DNA from: JAKFYM01 sp964612065
GTDB lineage: Bacteria; Bdellovibrionota; UBA1018; CAIPTA01
Assembly (NCBI GenBank): GCA_964612065.1
Contig: CAZTCD010000001.1
Coordinates: 1-64,000, forward strand
DNA: 64,000 nucleotides
Direction of reading: 5' to 3'
Part shown: piece by piece, positions 8,886 through 16,070 of the stretch
Numbering within the stretch: position 1 is the stretch's first letter
Layout: each line of letters begins with the position of its first letter
Translations under genes and position numbers: made by a program
Notes under the pieces: model-generated
Seen by the model: only the letters and a program-made list of their open reading frames with translations
Told to the model about the DNA's origin: nothing
The model's database searches: none

Positions 8886-9548
8886 ATGCCGGCACTCAGC
8901 AGAGATCAGATTGCGATGCGGATCTCCCGCGAGCTACAGGACGGGATGTTTGTGAATCTCGGCATTGGCATTCCCACTCTCGTAGCGAACTTTATCCCAT
9001 CGGGAATGAATGTTGTTCTTCAGAGCGAGAATGGTCTGCTGGGGATCGGACCTTTTCCCACGGAAGCGGAAGTGGATCCTGATCTCATTAATGCAGGCAA
9101 GCAAACAGTAACTACTGTACCTGGTTCCAGCTTTTTCTCTTCGGCTGATTCCTTTGCGATGATCCGGGGTGGCCACATTGATCTCTGTATTCTTGGTGCA
9201 ATGCAGGTAGATGTGAAGGGTAATTTGGCTAACTGGATGATCCCCGGTAAAATGGTGAAAGGCATGGGGGGCGCCATGGACCTGGTTGCCGGATCACGCA
9301 AGATTGTGATTGCGATGCAACATGTGTCCAAGGATGGGGAGTCTAAGATTCTCAATCAGTGCTCCCTGCCATTGACCGGGATCAAGTGCGTGAGCACGGT
9401 GGTTACGGAGCTGGCGGTGCTTGAGCTCGAGCGAGACAAAGGGTTTCGCTTGAAGGAAAGAGCCCCTGGCGTGAGTGTGGATGAAATCAAGAAGGCCACT
9501 GAGGCTCCCTTGATCATTGACGGTAACGTGCCGGAGATGACGTTTTAG
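8886..9548 (+). CDS. scoB: Succinyl-CoA:3-ketoacid CoA-transferase subunit B
   Basis: The 220-residue protein carries the catalytic glutamate Glu48 in QSENGLLGIGP, which forms the glutamyl-CoA thioester intermediate in this class I CoA-transferase family. The early GMFVNLGIGIPTLVANF segment and the central RGGHIDLCILGAMQVD segment are standard for subunit B. One base separates it from scoA, which fits the 1:1 stoichiometry of the complex. Together with the preceding thiolase the operon can turn acetoacetate into two acetyl-CoA. Confidence 0.96.
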   Translation: MPALSRDQIAMRISRELQDGMFVNLGIGIPTLVANFIPSGMNVVLQSENGLLGIGPFPTEAEVDPDLINAGKQTVTTVPGSSFFSSADSFAMIRGGHIDLCILGAMQVDVKGNLANWMIPGKMVKGMGGAMDLVAGSRKIVIAMQHVSKDGESKILNQCSLPLTGIKCVSTVVTELAVLELERDKGFRLKERAPGVSVDEIKKATEAPLIIDGNVPEMTF

Positions 9549-9586
9549 GAGTGCTTTGGGGCCAGCTGCAAGGAAGCAGGGGGCTA

Positions 9587-10624
9587 ATGGTATCGATCAA
9601 GCATCTGAAAAAGGGCGACGCTCTCATGAAGGAGGGCGATACCTCGAATTCCATGTACTGGGTGCAAAGCGGCACTCTTAGATTATTCAAGAAAAAAGGC
9701 GCCGGATTTATCGAGCTGGGTGTGGTGCACTCGGGCGAAGTTGTGGGCGAAATGAGCTTTCTTGATAATCAGCCGAGATCGGCCTCGGTGGAGGCTCTTC
9801 AGCCCTGCGATATCGTGGAAATTCCCCGCGGAAAATTCGAAGAATTTATCAATGCGCAACCCTCCTGGATGAAGTCGCTTATCCAGACTCTCGTGAAACG
9901 CCTGCGAACCACCAATAACCGCGTTCGCGAGCTCGAGAGCGCTTCGATGGTGTATGCGAAGGATGAGTCAGGAAAAACCAGCAAAGTGCATGAATTCCTG
10001 TCTTCGGCAGAATCCATGAAGTTGTGCTCAGGCCTGCTTTTGGCGGCGGCTCGAAACGGCGAAAAAAGTGCGGATGGCTCGAATAAGGTGAAGGCCGGTT
10101 GGCTGCAATTTTACGGTGGTCAGATTTTTGGGGTGCAGCTTTCCAAGATTCAGGTTTTCACCGATGTTTTGCATGAATGCGGCGTGATCAAGATTGAAAA
10201 GCAAAAGGATTTCGTAGAGCTTCACCTTCTGGACACTGATCGCTTGGAGAAGTTTATTTATTTCTCTCACGAGCAAAACTCTTTGCCAGACGACAAGCAG
10301 ATACCGATTACTGTTAAGGGGGTTCAGATTCTGGATTGTGTGAATGAGTTTGGCAAGGTGGCGGAAACCGCGAATGGGGCGGAAACCGCAACTATTGACA
10401 TGGAGGCTGTGTTTAAAGCCGCTGCGGAAAAGCGAAATCAGAAAGTGCCTTTTGAGTGGGGGGCTTTCGATGAGCTGGTAAAGAGCGGATTCTCTCAGGA
10501 AATACGAATCACCGGAGAGCAAAAACCAGCCACTTTCCAAGTTGCGAGGTTTCAAAAACTTTTCCCTCTGCTATTTCTGAGGCAGAAATTCAAAGATCTG
10601 AATAAAGACAAGCGGGATGGCTAA
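9587..10624 (+). CDS. Cyclic-nucleotide-binding-domain protein with unknown C-terminal domain
   Basis: The 345-residue protein (from the ATG at 9587, preceded by AGGGGG) has a CRP/PKA-type cNMP-binding beta-barrel at about residues 5-115. Its phosphate-binding cassette reads GEVVGEMSFLDNQPRSASV, with the conserved Gly-Glu and Arg. A helical stretch (RLRTTNNRVRELESAS) follows. Residues about 140-345 show no helix-turn-helix and no catalytic motif that I recognise, so it is not a classical CRP-type DNA binder. A longer start at 9551 would add 12 residues. It lies 38 bases behind scoB and may be co-transcribed with the ketone-body genes. Its stop codon overlaps that of the convergent lipoprotein gene (10621-10624). 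Confidence 0.8.
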   Translation: MVSIKHLKKGDALMKEGDTSNSMYWVQSGTLRLFKKKGAGFIELGVVHSGEVVGEMSFLDNQPRSASVEALQPCDIVEIPRGKFEEFINAQPSWMKSLIQTLVKRLRTTNNRVRELESASMVYAKDESGKTSKVHEFLSSAESMKLCSGLLLAAARNGEKSADGSNKVKAGWLQFYGGQIFGVQLSKIQVFTDVLHECGVIKIEKQKDFVELHLLDTDRLEKFIYFSHEQNSLPDDKQIPITVKGVQILDCVNEFGKVAETANGAETATIDMEAVFKAAAEKRNQKVPFEWGAFDELVKSGFSQEIRITGEQKPATFQVARFQKLFPLLFLRQKFKDLNKDKRDG

Positions 10625-11313
10625 GGGGTTTCTCTTGTAGCTTCGAGCACTCCGTTTATCAAATAGGGCTTGTCATTTGTGAGCCAATTTCTTCCGCCGT
10701 CGATTGTGGATGCTTTGTAGATAAGCTCCTGGCCCCTGCGCATATCTTCTGCAAATTTTCCCTCTGAGCTGAATTGATCTGCATTCAGGCGAAACCAGGC
10801 CTCACCTTTCCCCAGGTTATCAACAAAAATTGTGTATAACTCGGAAGGGGGAAAGCCCGGAGAGGGGCGTTGGAGATTGCCCCCTGGGAACCAGCTTTCT
10901 CCGCTATCTTCGGTGATCCAGGTGAGAAATTCTGCGGAGGGCCCTTCGATACACGGCTCGATCAGGGCGATAATGCGACCATTCCATTGGTCATGAAAAA
11001 CGTGAGAAAAGCAGTGGGAGGGGAGCCGATTCCGGAGATCCAGAACTTCTATCTCGCTTCCATTTTTTATCTCGATCACGGGACCAAAGCCGTACATCTT
11101 ATCCATGGTTTTCTGATCTCCCTTAAAGGACATTTTTCCTTCATAAAGTCTGAAGGTGCGGTCTTTCCATTGAATGGCGTAGGCCTGCATTGACGGAAAT
11201 CTCTCAGGAGCCTTCATCACGGAAGAGGGATGCAGCTTTATTGGATCGTTTCGGTGAATGGATGCGCCGGTGGTGCAGGCGCTTAGGAATAGTGCAAAAA
11301 ATAAGAATCGCAT
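10621..11313 (-). CDS. Lipoprotein with Asp-box (BNR) motifs, probable beta-propeller fragment
   Basis: From the ATG at 11313 the protein has 230 residues and starts MRFLFFALFLSACTTG, a type II signal peptide with lipobox LSAC. Two Asp-box motifs are visible, TEDSGESWF and STIDGGRNWL (S/T-x-D-x-G-x-x-W), as found in sialidase-like and photosynthesis-stability-factor-like propellers. The protein is too short for a full six- or seven-bladed propeller. No catalytic sialidase residues were recognised. A longer in-frame start (11373) only adds a poor N-terminus. It lies convergent with the cNMP-binding gene, with overlapping stops. Confidence 0.7.
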   Translation of the reverse strand: MRFLFFALFLSACTTGASIHRNDPIKLHPSSVMKAPERFPSMQAYAIQWKDRTFRLYEGKMSFKGDQKTMDKMYGFGPVIEIKNGSEIEVLDLRNRLPSHCFSHVFHDQWNGRIIALIEPCIEGPSAEFLTWITEDSGESWFPGGNLQRPSPGFPPSELYTIFVDNLGKGEAWFRLNADQFSSEGKFAEDMRRGQELIYKASTIDGGRNWLTNDKPYLINGVLEATRETP

Positions 11314-11334
11314 CCTCAATGCATACCCCAAAAT

Positions 11335-11363
11335 AAAAAAGCCGGCCAGGGAACCTGGCCGGC
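11335..11363 (-). terminator. Strong rho-independent terminator
   Basis: A perfect 10-bp GC-rich stem (GCCGGCCAGG / CCTGGCCGGC, 3-base loop, 11341-11363) is followed on the minus strand by a run of six T (11340-11335). It terminates the vWA-lipoprotein gene transcribed leftward from 12517 and isolates it from the Asp-box lipoprotein. Confidence 0.9.
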
Positions 11364-11404
11364 GGGCACGCATGCAGGGGGATGAACGCGTGCGATGGGA
11401 GATT

Positions 11405-12517
11405 CTATTTTTTGGTGTAAATCAGCTCGTAGGTGTCGGTGCCTTTCAGGATGGCAGATCCGTTGAGCTTCACCATATAACCGGAGCGCACATTCCCTGA
11501 TGTAGGGTAGTAGGATGTGGGCTGGTTAGAGCGGTATCCAACGTATTCCCATCCGTTGCTGTTGCTGTTAGGCAAAGTGGAACCGTTTTTCTTCACAGTG
11601 ATGGAAGAGGGATCCGGCTCCTCGGGGAATACAAGGTAGTTGAATTCGATTGTCTGCACGATGGTTACCAGGCGCGAGCGGATGTCATAGAGCACATTGG
11701 ACAAACCGCCGTTGCAAAGATCGTACGAAGCGCCGCCCAGTGCAGCTGCCATATTCATATAACGAATGCCTGCCCAAGTGCGTCCACCTCCGTAGCAGTC
11801 AGAATAGCTCTGAGCTGATACTACTGAGTAGAGGCGGTCCAACTGGGGTACATTGTTTTTGACCTGCAAGAAGTAGTTCTTGTAGGCATCGAATGAAGCC
11901 TGGGTGGTGGGGCTATTGTAGTCGATCGAGGTGGTTGCACCATCGGGGCGTGTAATATATGCAACGCCGGAGTGGTCATCGTTATTCGATATGATTACCA
12001 TCGCAAGGGCGGCATCCTGGCGGATAAAGCCGGAGCTGATCAGGCTATTCAAATTGTAGTTCATGTTCTGGAACCCAAGATCAACGTTTCCAGTGGACGA
12101 GTTTCTGGAGTTGATCCAGCCAGAATCACCTGAAAGGCTGTTGAAATAGTTCACGCTCGAAGGGCCAACGCATCCTCCAGATGGAACGCCGTTGCAGTCA
12201 GTGGCCAGAACTACTTTTGAGCTGATATGTTGCTGGCTTAGAAGGGGCAGAACTACAACTCGGTATTCCCAGTTCGTATCGAGTTGAGCCAGAAATCCCG
12301 AAAGCTGTGGCTTCAGCTGGGCCATTGCGTTGGTTAAAGAGTCAGAATTGTCCTGGAAGATCACTAGATCAAGCTTTGGCTTGATGTAGTTGTACTGGCC
12401 GGCGATTCCTACCGAGCTCTCTTCGAGTTTTCTGAAGGTTTTCTTACCGCAGGCAGAAAGCGCAGTAATAGCCATCAGGGCTACAGTCACGGCTTTCCAG
12501 TTTCTCGGCTTCAACAT
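11405..12517 (-). CDS. vWA-domain lipoprotein
   Basis: The 370-residue protein begins MLKPRNWKAVTVALMAITA and has a perfect lipobox LSAC with lipid-attachment Cys23. A von Willebrand factor A-like fold starts at about residue 48: DLVIFQDNSDS gives the MIDAS pattern DxSxS with Asp56, Ser58 and Ser60. A later strand, AMVIISNNDDHSG, would supply the fourth ligand region. Such proteins bind divalent metal and protein partners on the cell surface. The ATG at 12517 is preceded by AGGAG with a 7-base spacing; the upstream in-frame ATG at 12589 adds a stretch not typical of a signal peptide. It is a single gene with its own terminator at 11335-11363. The function is unknown. Confidence 0.8.
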   Translation of the reverse strand: MLKPRNWKAVTVALMAITALSACGKKTFRKLEESSVGIAGQYNYIKPKLDLVIFQDNSDSLTNAMAQLKPQLSGFLAQLDTNWEYRVVVLPLLSQQHISSKVVLATDCNGVPSGGCVGPSSVNYFNSLSGDSGWINSRNSSTGNVDLGFQNMNYNLNSLISSGFIRQDAALAMVIISNNDDHSGVAYITRPDGATTSIDYNSPTTQASFDAYKNYFLQVKNNVPQLDRLYSVVSAQSYSDCYGGGRTWAGIRYMNMAAALGGASYDLCNGGLSNVLYDIRSRLVTIVQTIEFNYLVFPEEPDPSSITVKKNGSTLPNSNSNGWEYVGYRSNQPTSYYPTSGNVRSGYMVKLNGSAILKGTDTYELIYTKK

Positions 12518-12815
12518 AAACAACTCCTGGTAACAGTCACACTTCACATGCAATACACAACGTTCGCTTCCACTAAGGGCACGGGGCACTGTGATCTAGC
12601 ATGGAAAAGCAAGGCCGATGCCAATAGGAGACAGGCTCCGTCCGATTATTTAAGTATTTGAATTCTCAGCATTATTTTAAGTTGAGTGGATTTTGGGCCC
12701 GGGTGCCTAATGTTTAGGCTCCGGTACGGTGTCTGATCTTTATACAGCTAATTATACGACTAAACTAAAACGGCAGAAGGTTGCCCCTGTCACGCAACTG
12801 CTCAATACTAAATAT

Positions 12816-13613
12816 ATGGAAAACACGCTGAATCTTCTAATGCAGGACACCGCCCTTAAATGGTTTACCGTTGTGGCCGGTCGCCCGGTAGGACCTCTGA
12901 GCGCGAAAGAGATAGCACAGAGAATCAAGGCCAACGAGCTTACTTTTGCTTCTCACGTCTGGAAGGACGGCTTCAGCGGCTGGACCCGAATTTATGACGT
13001 AATCGACTTTAAGCCTCTCTTGCCCGCGGAGCCCAGTGCCGCCCATTTGGCTGAAGTTCAGAAGAGTTCAAGCGGCGGAGCTCCTCCTCCTCTTGCGCCA
13101 GCTCAGAAGGAGGAGCTGCGGGTATGGTACGCATATCTTGATGAGGCTAGCTATGGTCCTGTATCTGATCGTGAAGTAACTTCACTTATTGAGAGTGGCC
13201 GTATAACCGCGAACACTTATATGTGGACCAAAGGCTTTGATGATTGGCAGCTAGGGAAAGACATTGATTACTGGAAAAATCGCTTGGGTACCCCGGTTGC
13301 CACCAAGCCGGCGGATAAGAGAGCGGCTCCGAGAAAGCCATTTGAAACCCGAATCCTGCTTACTGATGGAAAAGAAGTTGGATGGGCCATCTGTAGAGAT
13401 ATCAGTGTCGGCGGAATGCAGGTACTTATGGACCATTCGCCAGGCCCTTCAGGTACGCAGCTCAAACTGAATGTGAACCCACAAGGTAGTGTGCCCGGCT
13501 TTGCTTGTGAGGGGGTAGTGGTTCGCATTCTCGAAGATGGAAGAGGATTTTCGTTCCGATTCACGTCTCTTTCGCCTGAAGCCCGTGCAGCCATTGAAAA
13601 GTATATTGGCTAG
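12816..13613 (+). CDS. GYF_2-GYF_2-PilZ domain protein, probable c-di-GMP receptor
   Basis: Three domains are visible. The first GYF_2 (DUF4339) module (LKWFTVVAGRPVGPLSAKEI... to GWTRI) and the second (RVWYAYLDEASYGPV... to DDWQL) share the W...GP(L/V)S...I...G.I...W pattern. The C-terminal PilZ domain has the two c-di-GMP-binding motifs: RxxxR (RAAPRK, with arginines four apart) and DISVGG (family D/NxSxxG). PilZ proteins sense c-di-GMP and alter motility or secretion; GYF-type modules bind proline-rich peptides. The start is uncertain: ATGs at 12816 and 12840 and a GTG at 12729 are all in frame, and none has a good ribosome-binding site. The gene ends two bases before the hydrolase start at 13616. 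Confidence 0.82.
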   Translation: MENTLNLLMQDTALKWFTVVAGRPVGPLSAKEIAQRIKANELTFASHVWKDGFSGWTRIYDVIDFKPLLPAEPSAAHLAEVQKSSSGGAPPPLAPAQKEELRVWYAYLDEASYGPVSDREVTSLIESGRITANTYMWTKGFDDWQLGKDIDYWKNRLGTPVATKPADKRAAPRKPFETRILLTDGKEVGWAICRDISVGGMQVLMDHSPGPSGTQLKLNVNPQGSVPGFACEGVVVRILEDGRGFSFRFTSLSPEARAAIEKYIG

Positions 13614-13615
13614 CC

Positions 13616-14551
13616 ATGATTGTAAAATCACGCGACGGTACTCTGATATTTGGTGAGAGTTTTCGCTCTCCTAAGGCAAGGGGAGCGATTCTTGTAGTTC
13701 ATGGATTGGGAGAGCATGGCGGGCGCTACGATGAACTAGTAGAGCACATGCTCAAGCTTCGCTTTGATGTGTTTGTGATGGATTTGCGCGGACACGGCAG
13801 ATCCACTGGAGTTCGCGGCCACTTTTCTGATATTTCAGAACATCATGAAGACCTGGATGCTTGGATTGCTCATCTCGTTGCCACAGGGGAGTTGTCTAAC
13901 AATATGCCCTGTGTTTTGTTGGGGCATAGCTTGGGTGGGCTCATCGCGCTAACCTATGCGGCACAATATGTACCATCGCCTCTGTCACCGAAAATCGATG
14001 GACTCGTTTTAAGCTGTCCACTGCTTGGCCTTCGCTTGAATCCCCTGAAGTTGCTGGAAGCACAGGTGGCGAGGAAAGTGCCGGCATTTTTAGGTTCCCT
14101 TCAGGTGCCTAACGGCGTAAGCGCGAATGATCTTAGTCACGATAAAGAGGAAGTGGAGAGGTATCTGAGAGATCCTCTCGTTCACAAATGGATAACGCCT
14201 GCCGCATTTCTTGCAATCGAGCGAGCTTTGGCCGGATTGCATAAATTACCGGCTCAGCTTGGAATGCGAGCATTGTTTTTGCTGAGCGGCAAAGACAGGG
14301 TAGTGGACACCAAGGCGTCAAAATTTTTCGCTGAGAAACTCGGGATTGCCCATTCAGGCCAAGTAGAGGTAAAGCTGTTCCATAGCTTCTTCCACGAGCC
14401 ATTTCATGAGCTAAGGAGGGAGCGTGCCTTCCTCGAGCTCAAGAAATGGATTCTTCAATGCATACTGAAAAGTCACTTCCAAAGCCCAGCAAAGAAAGGC
14501 TCCTCAAGATCCTCCGGGAAAAGAGCTACCGTGAAGGGGACTTCACTCTAG
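13616..14551 (+). CDS. Alpha/beta hydrolase, monoacylglycerol lipase/lysophospholipase (PldB)-like
   Basis: The 311-residue protein has the MGL-family opening VVHGLGEHGGRYDELVEHM and the DLRGHGRSTG segment. The nucleophile elbow GHSLGG carries Ser105; Asp227 or Asp231 in GKDRVVD and His260 near FFHEPFHE complete a plausible triad. It likely hydrolyses monoacylglycerols or lysophospholipids in the cytoplasm. No signal peptide is present. It follows the PilZ gene after two bases. Its 3' end overlaps the start of pyrE by about 100 bases in another frame; the last ~35 residues are a basic tail beyond the hydrolase fold. Confidence 0.85.
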   Translation: MIVKSRDGTLIFGESFRSPKARGAILVVHGLGEHGGRYDELVEHMLKLRFDVFVMDLRGHGRSTGVRGHFSDISEHHEDLDAWIAHLVATGELSNNMPCVLLGHSLGGLIALTYAAQYVPSPLSPKIDGLVLSCPLLGLRLNPLKLLEAQVARKVPAFLGSLQVPNGVSANDLSHDKEEVERYLRDPLVHKWITPAAFLAIERALAGLHKLPAQLGMRALFLLSGKDRVVDTKASKFFAEKLGIAHSGQVEVKLFHSFFHEPFHELRRERAFLELKKWILQCILKSHFQSPAKKGSSRSSGKRATVKGTSL

Positions 14552-15042
14552 CTAGCGGAAAAAAAAGCACCTTCTATCTCGATGTGAAGGAAACGGCTTT
14601 CAACCCAGAGGGGGCATACCTAATCGGCGCGCTTACTGTAGAAACACTAGTTAACGCCGGGATTAAGCCTTATGCCGTGGGTGGATTAACCCTGGGGGCT
14701 GATCCACTTGCTACTTCAGTAAGTTTGGCGTTTTTCTCCATTGGGATGAATGTCCCTGCCTTTATTGTGCGCAAAGAGGCAAAAGATCATGGCACCTTGT
14801 CATGGGTGGAAGGCGCAAAAACCTTTCCCAGGGGTGCTGAATTGGTGGTGCTTGAGGATGTGACCACTACCGGAGGATCCTCCCTGAGAGCTGTGGAAAA
14901 ACTCCGGGATGCGGGATTCAAGGTTACCGCGATTTTAACTGTGGTTGATCGGTTGGAAGGCGCACGTAAGATTATAGAATCGAAGGATCTGAAGTTTATC
15001 AGCCTTACCACGCTGATCGACATTCGCAGTACCAAGGCTTAA
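14446..15042 (+). CDS. pyrE: Orotate phosphoribosyltransferase
   Basis: The 198-residue protein shows the OPRT N-terminal segment REGDFTLASGKKSTFYLDVKE, and the PRPP-binding motif VVLEDVTTTGGSS at about residues 131-143. A Lys-rich catalytic loop (VRKEAKDHGT) lies before it. It converts orotate and PRPP to OMP in pyrimidine biosynthesis. Both ATG 14446 and ATG 14458 are possible; even the shortest credible start lies inside the hydrolase gene, so an overlap of roughly 94-106 bases looks real. Its stop overlaps the stop of the convergent gene at 15039 by four bases. Confidence 0.93.
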   Translation: MDSSMHTEKSLPKPSKERLLKILREKSYREGDFTLASGKKSTFYLDVKETAFNPEGAYLIGALTVETLVNAGIKPYAVGGLTLGADPLATSVSLAFFSIGMNVPAFIVRKEAKDHGTLSWVEGAKTFPRGAELVVLEDVTTTGGSSLRAVEKLRDAGFKVTAILTVVDRLEGARKIIESKDLKFISLTTLIDIRSTKA

Positions 15043-15866
15043 TTTAAGTACCCTGCTCGGTCGCCTGTAGGAAAACTTAGGCTTTGCTTCGGTATGTTCT
15101 TCCAAGCAGGAAGCTTCCAATATGAAGCATCAGGTGGAAGCTGTTGGTTGTCTGCGATAATCCAAATGAGGATCTTTCCAGAGTTCAGAAATACATCTGA
15201 ATGACGGAACCCCTGCTCAAGGGCAATTTGATAAAAATCAGAGGTCGTGTCAATAACGGCGGCTTTTCTGCATTGGAGCAAAACGTTTGCTTCAGCGATT
15301 TCCATATAATCTCGTTCGTCGAGGTCGATTTCAAAAGCAGCTTTCCCCTGAGAAAATTCCAAGGTGTTCGATGATAGGTGGCGCTGAAATCTGTCGCTTA
15401 AAACGTGATTTACTGTGAACTCCATAAGCTCACGCGATTTTTCTTTTACGCCACAACTCAGGTGATCTACCAAAGAGCGTCCATATGTTGTGTTAGATCG
15501 TCCAAGAAAGCTCACATCGCTTCCTTTCAAGCAGGGAGAAACCTGTCCTTGCTCGGGATTGATGTAGCTAAAACAGAGGTCACAGAAGAGCGCTTTTGCG
15601 AAATCGTCGTCACCGTACAAAAGAATCCACGAGCCCTGTTGAATTTGTAGATTCAGGTCGCAAATGGAAGGAGGTAAATTCACTTTATCGAAATGGATTT
15701 GATCGCCTGCCTGAGACTCAGGAAACAAGCGAAGTTTCCTGAGCGGCTCGGCCCAGTCTTTTCCCAGCGCCTGAATGGAGCGTGTCCTTAATACAGGTTT
15801 CTTCCAGCCAAAGATCACAAGACCCACCTTTACTTTGATGCAGCTGCAAAACCCGCACCACAGCAT
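15039..15866 (-). CDS. ABC-ATPase-like protein lacking a Walker A motif
   Basis: The protein (275 residues from ATG 15866, or from TTG 15884) has the layout of an ABC nucleotide-binding domain. A strand INDL-like segment, DLNLQIQQGSWILLYGDDDFAKALFCDLCFSY, is followed by INPEQGQV, matching the usual sequence up to the P-loop and the 'p..G.i' strand. However, the P-loop reads GDDDFAKAL instead of GxxGxGKS, and I see neither an LSGGQ signature (LEFSQGKAAFE occupies that place) nor a clear Walker B. It is therefore probably a non-catalytic derivative, a pseudo-ATPase or a decaying gene. The second half ends in hydrophobic strands (KILIWIIAD). No permease gene is adjacent. The gene is intact, without frameshift. 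Confidence 0.5.
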   Translation of the reverse strand: MLWCGFCSCIKVKVGLVIFGWKKPVLRTRSIQALGKDWAEPLRKLRLFPESQAGDQIHFDKVNLPPSICDLNLQIQQGSWILLYGDDDFAKALFCDLCFSYINPEQGQVSPCLKGSDVSFLGRSNTTYGRSLVDHLSCGVKEKSRELMEFTVNHVLSDRFQRHLSSNTLEFSQGKAAFEIDLDERDYMEIAEANVLLQCRKAAVIDTTSDFYQIALEQGFRHSDVFLNSGKILIWIIADNQQLPPDASYWKLPAWKNIPKQSLSFPTGDRAGYLN

Positions 15867-16058
15867 TTTCGCGACTTGAATCAACGGTCGGCTGGTTAAC
15901 TAACTGATTTTTAATGAAAAATTTGACTATAACGACAGCTGCCAGGGGCCAGGAGTAGCTGAAAACACAGGCCAATTTGACACTGCGGTGTCAGCTTGGC
16001 ATTCCTTCTGTCTCTGATTTTCATAGTTTTAACGAGCTGAGTTCACCCTCGAAATCGC

Positions 16059-16064
16059 TATAAT
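16059..16064 (+). promoter_or_regulatory. Consensus -10 element (TATAAT) six bases before the dsbD start
   Basis: TATAAT at 16059-16064 is followed by six bases and then the ATG at 16071. A transcript starting at the usual distance would begin at or next to the ATG. No Shine-Dalgarno is present and no convincing -35 was seen. Confidence 0.45.
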
Positions 16065-16070
16065 GTACCT

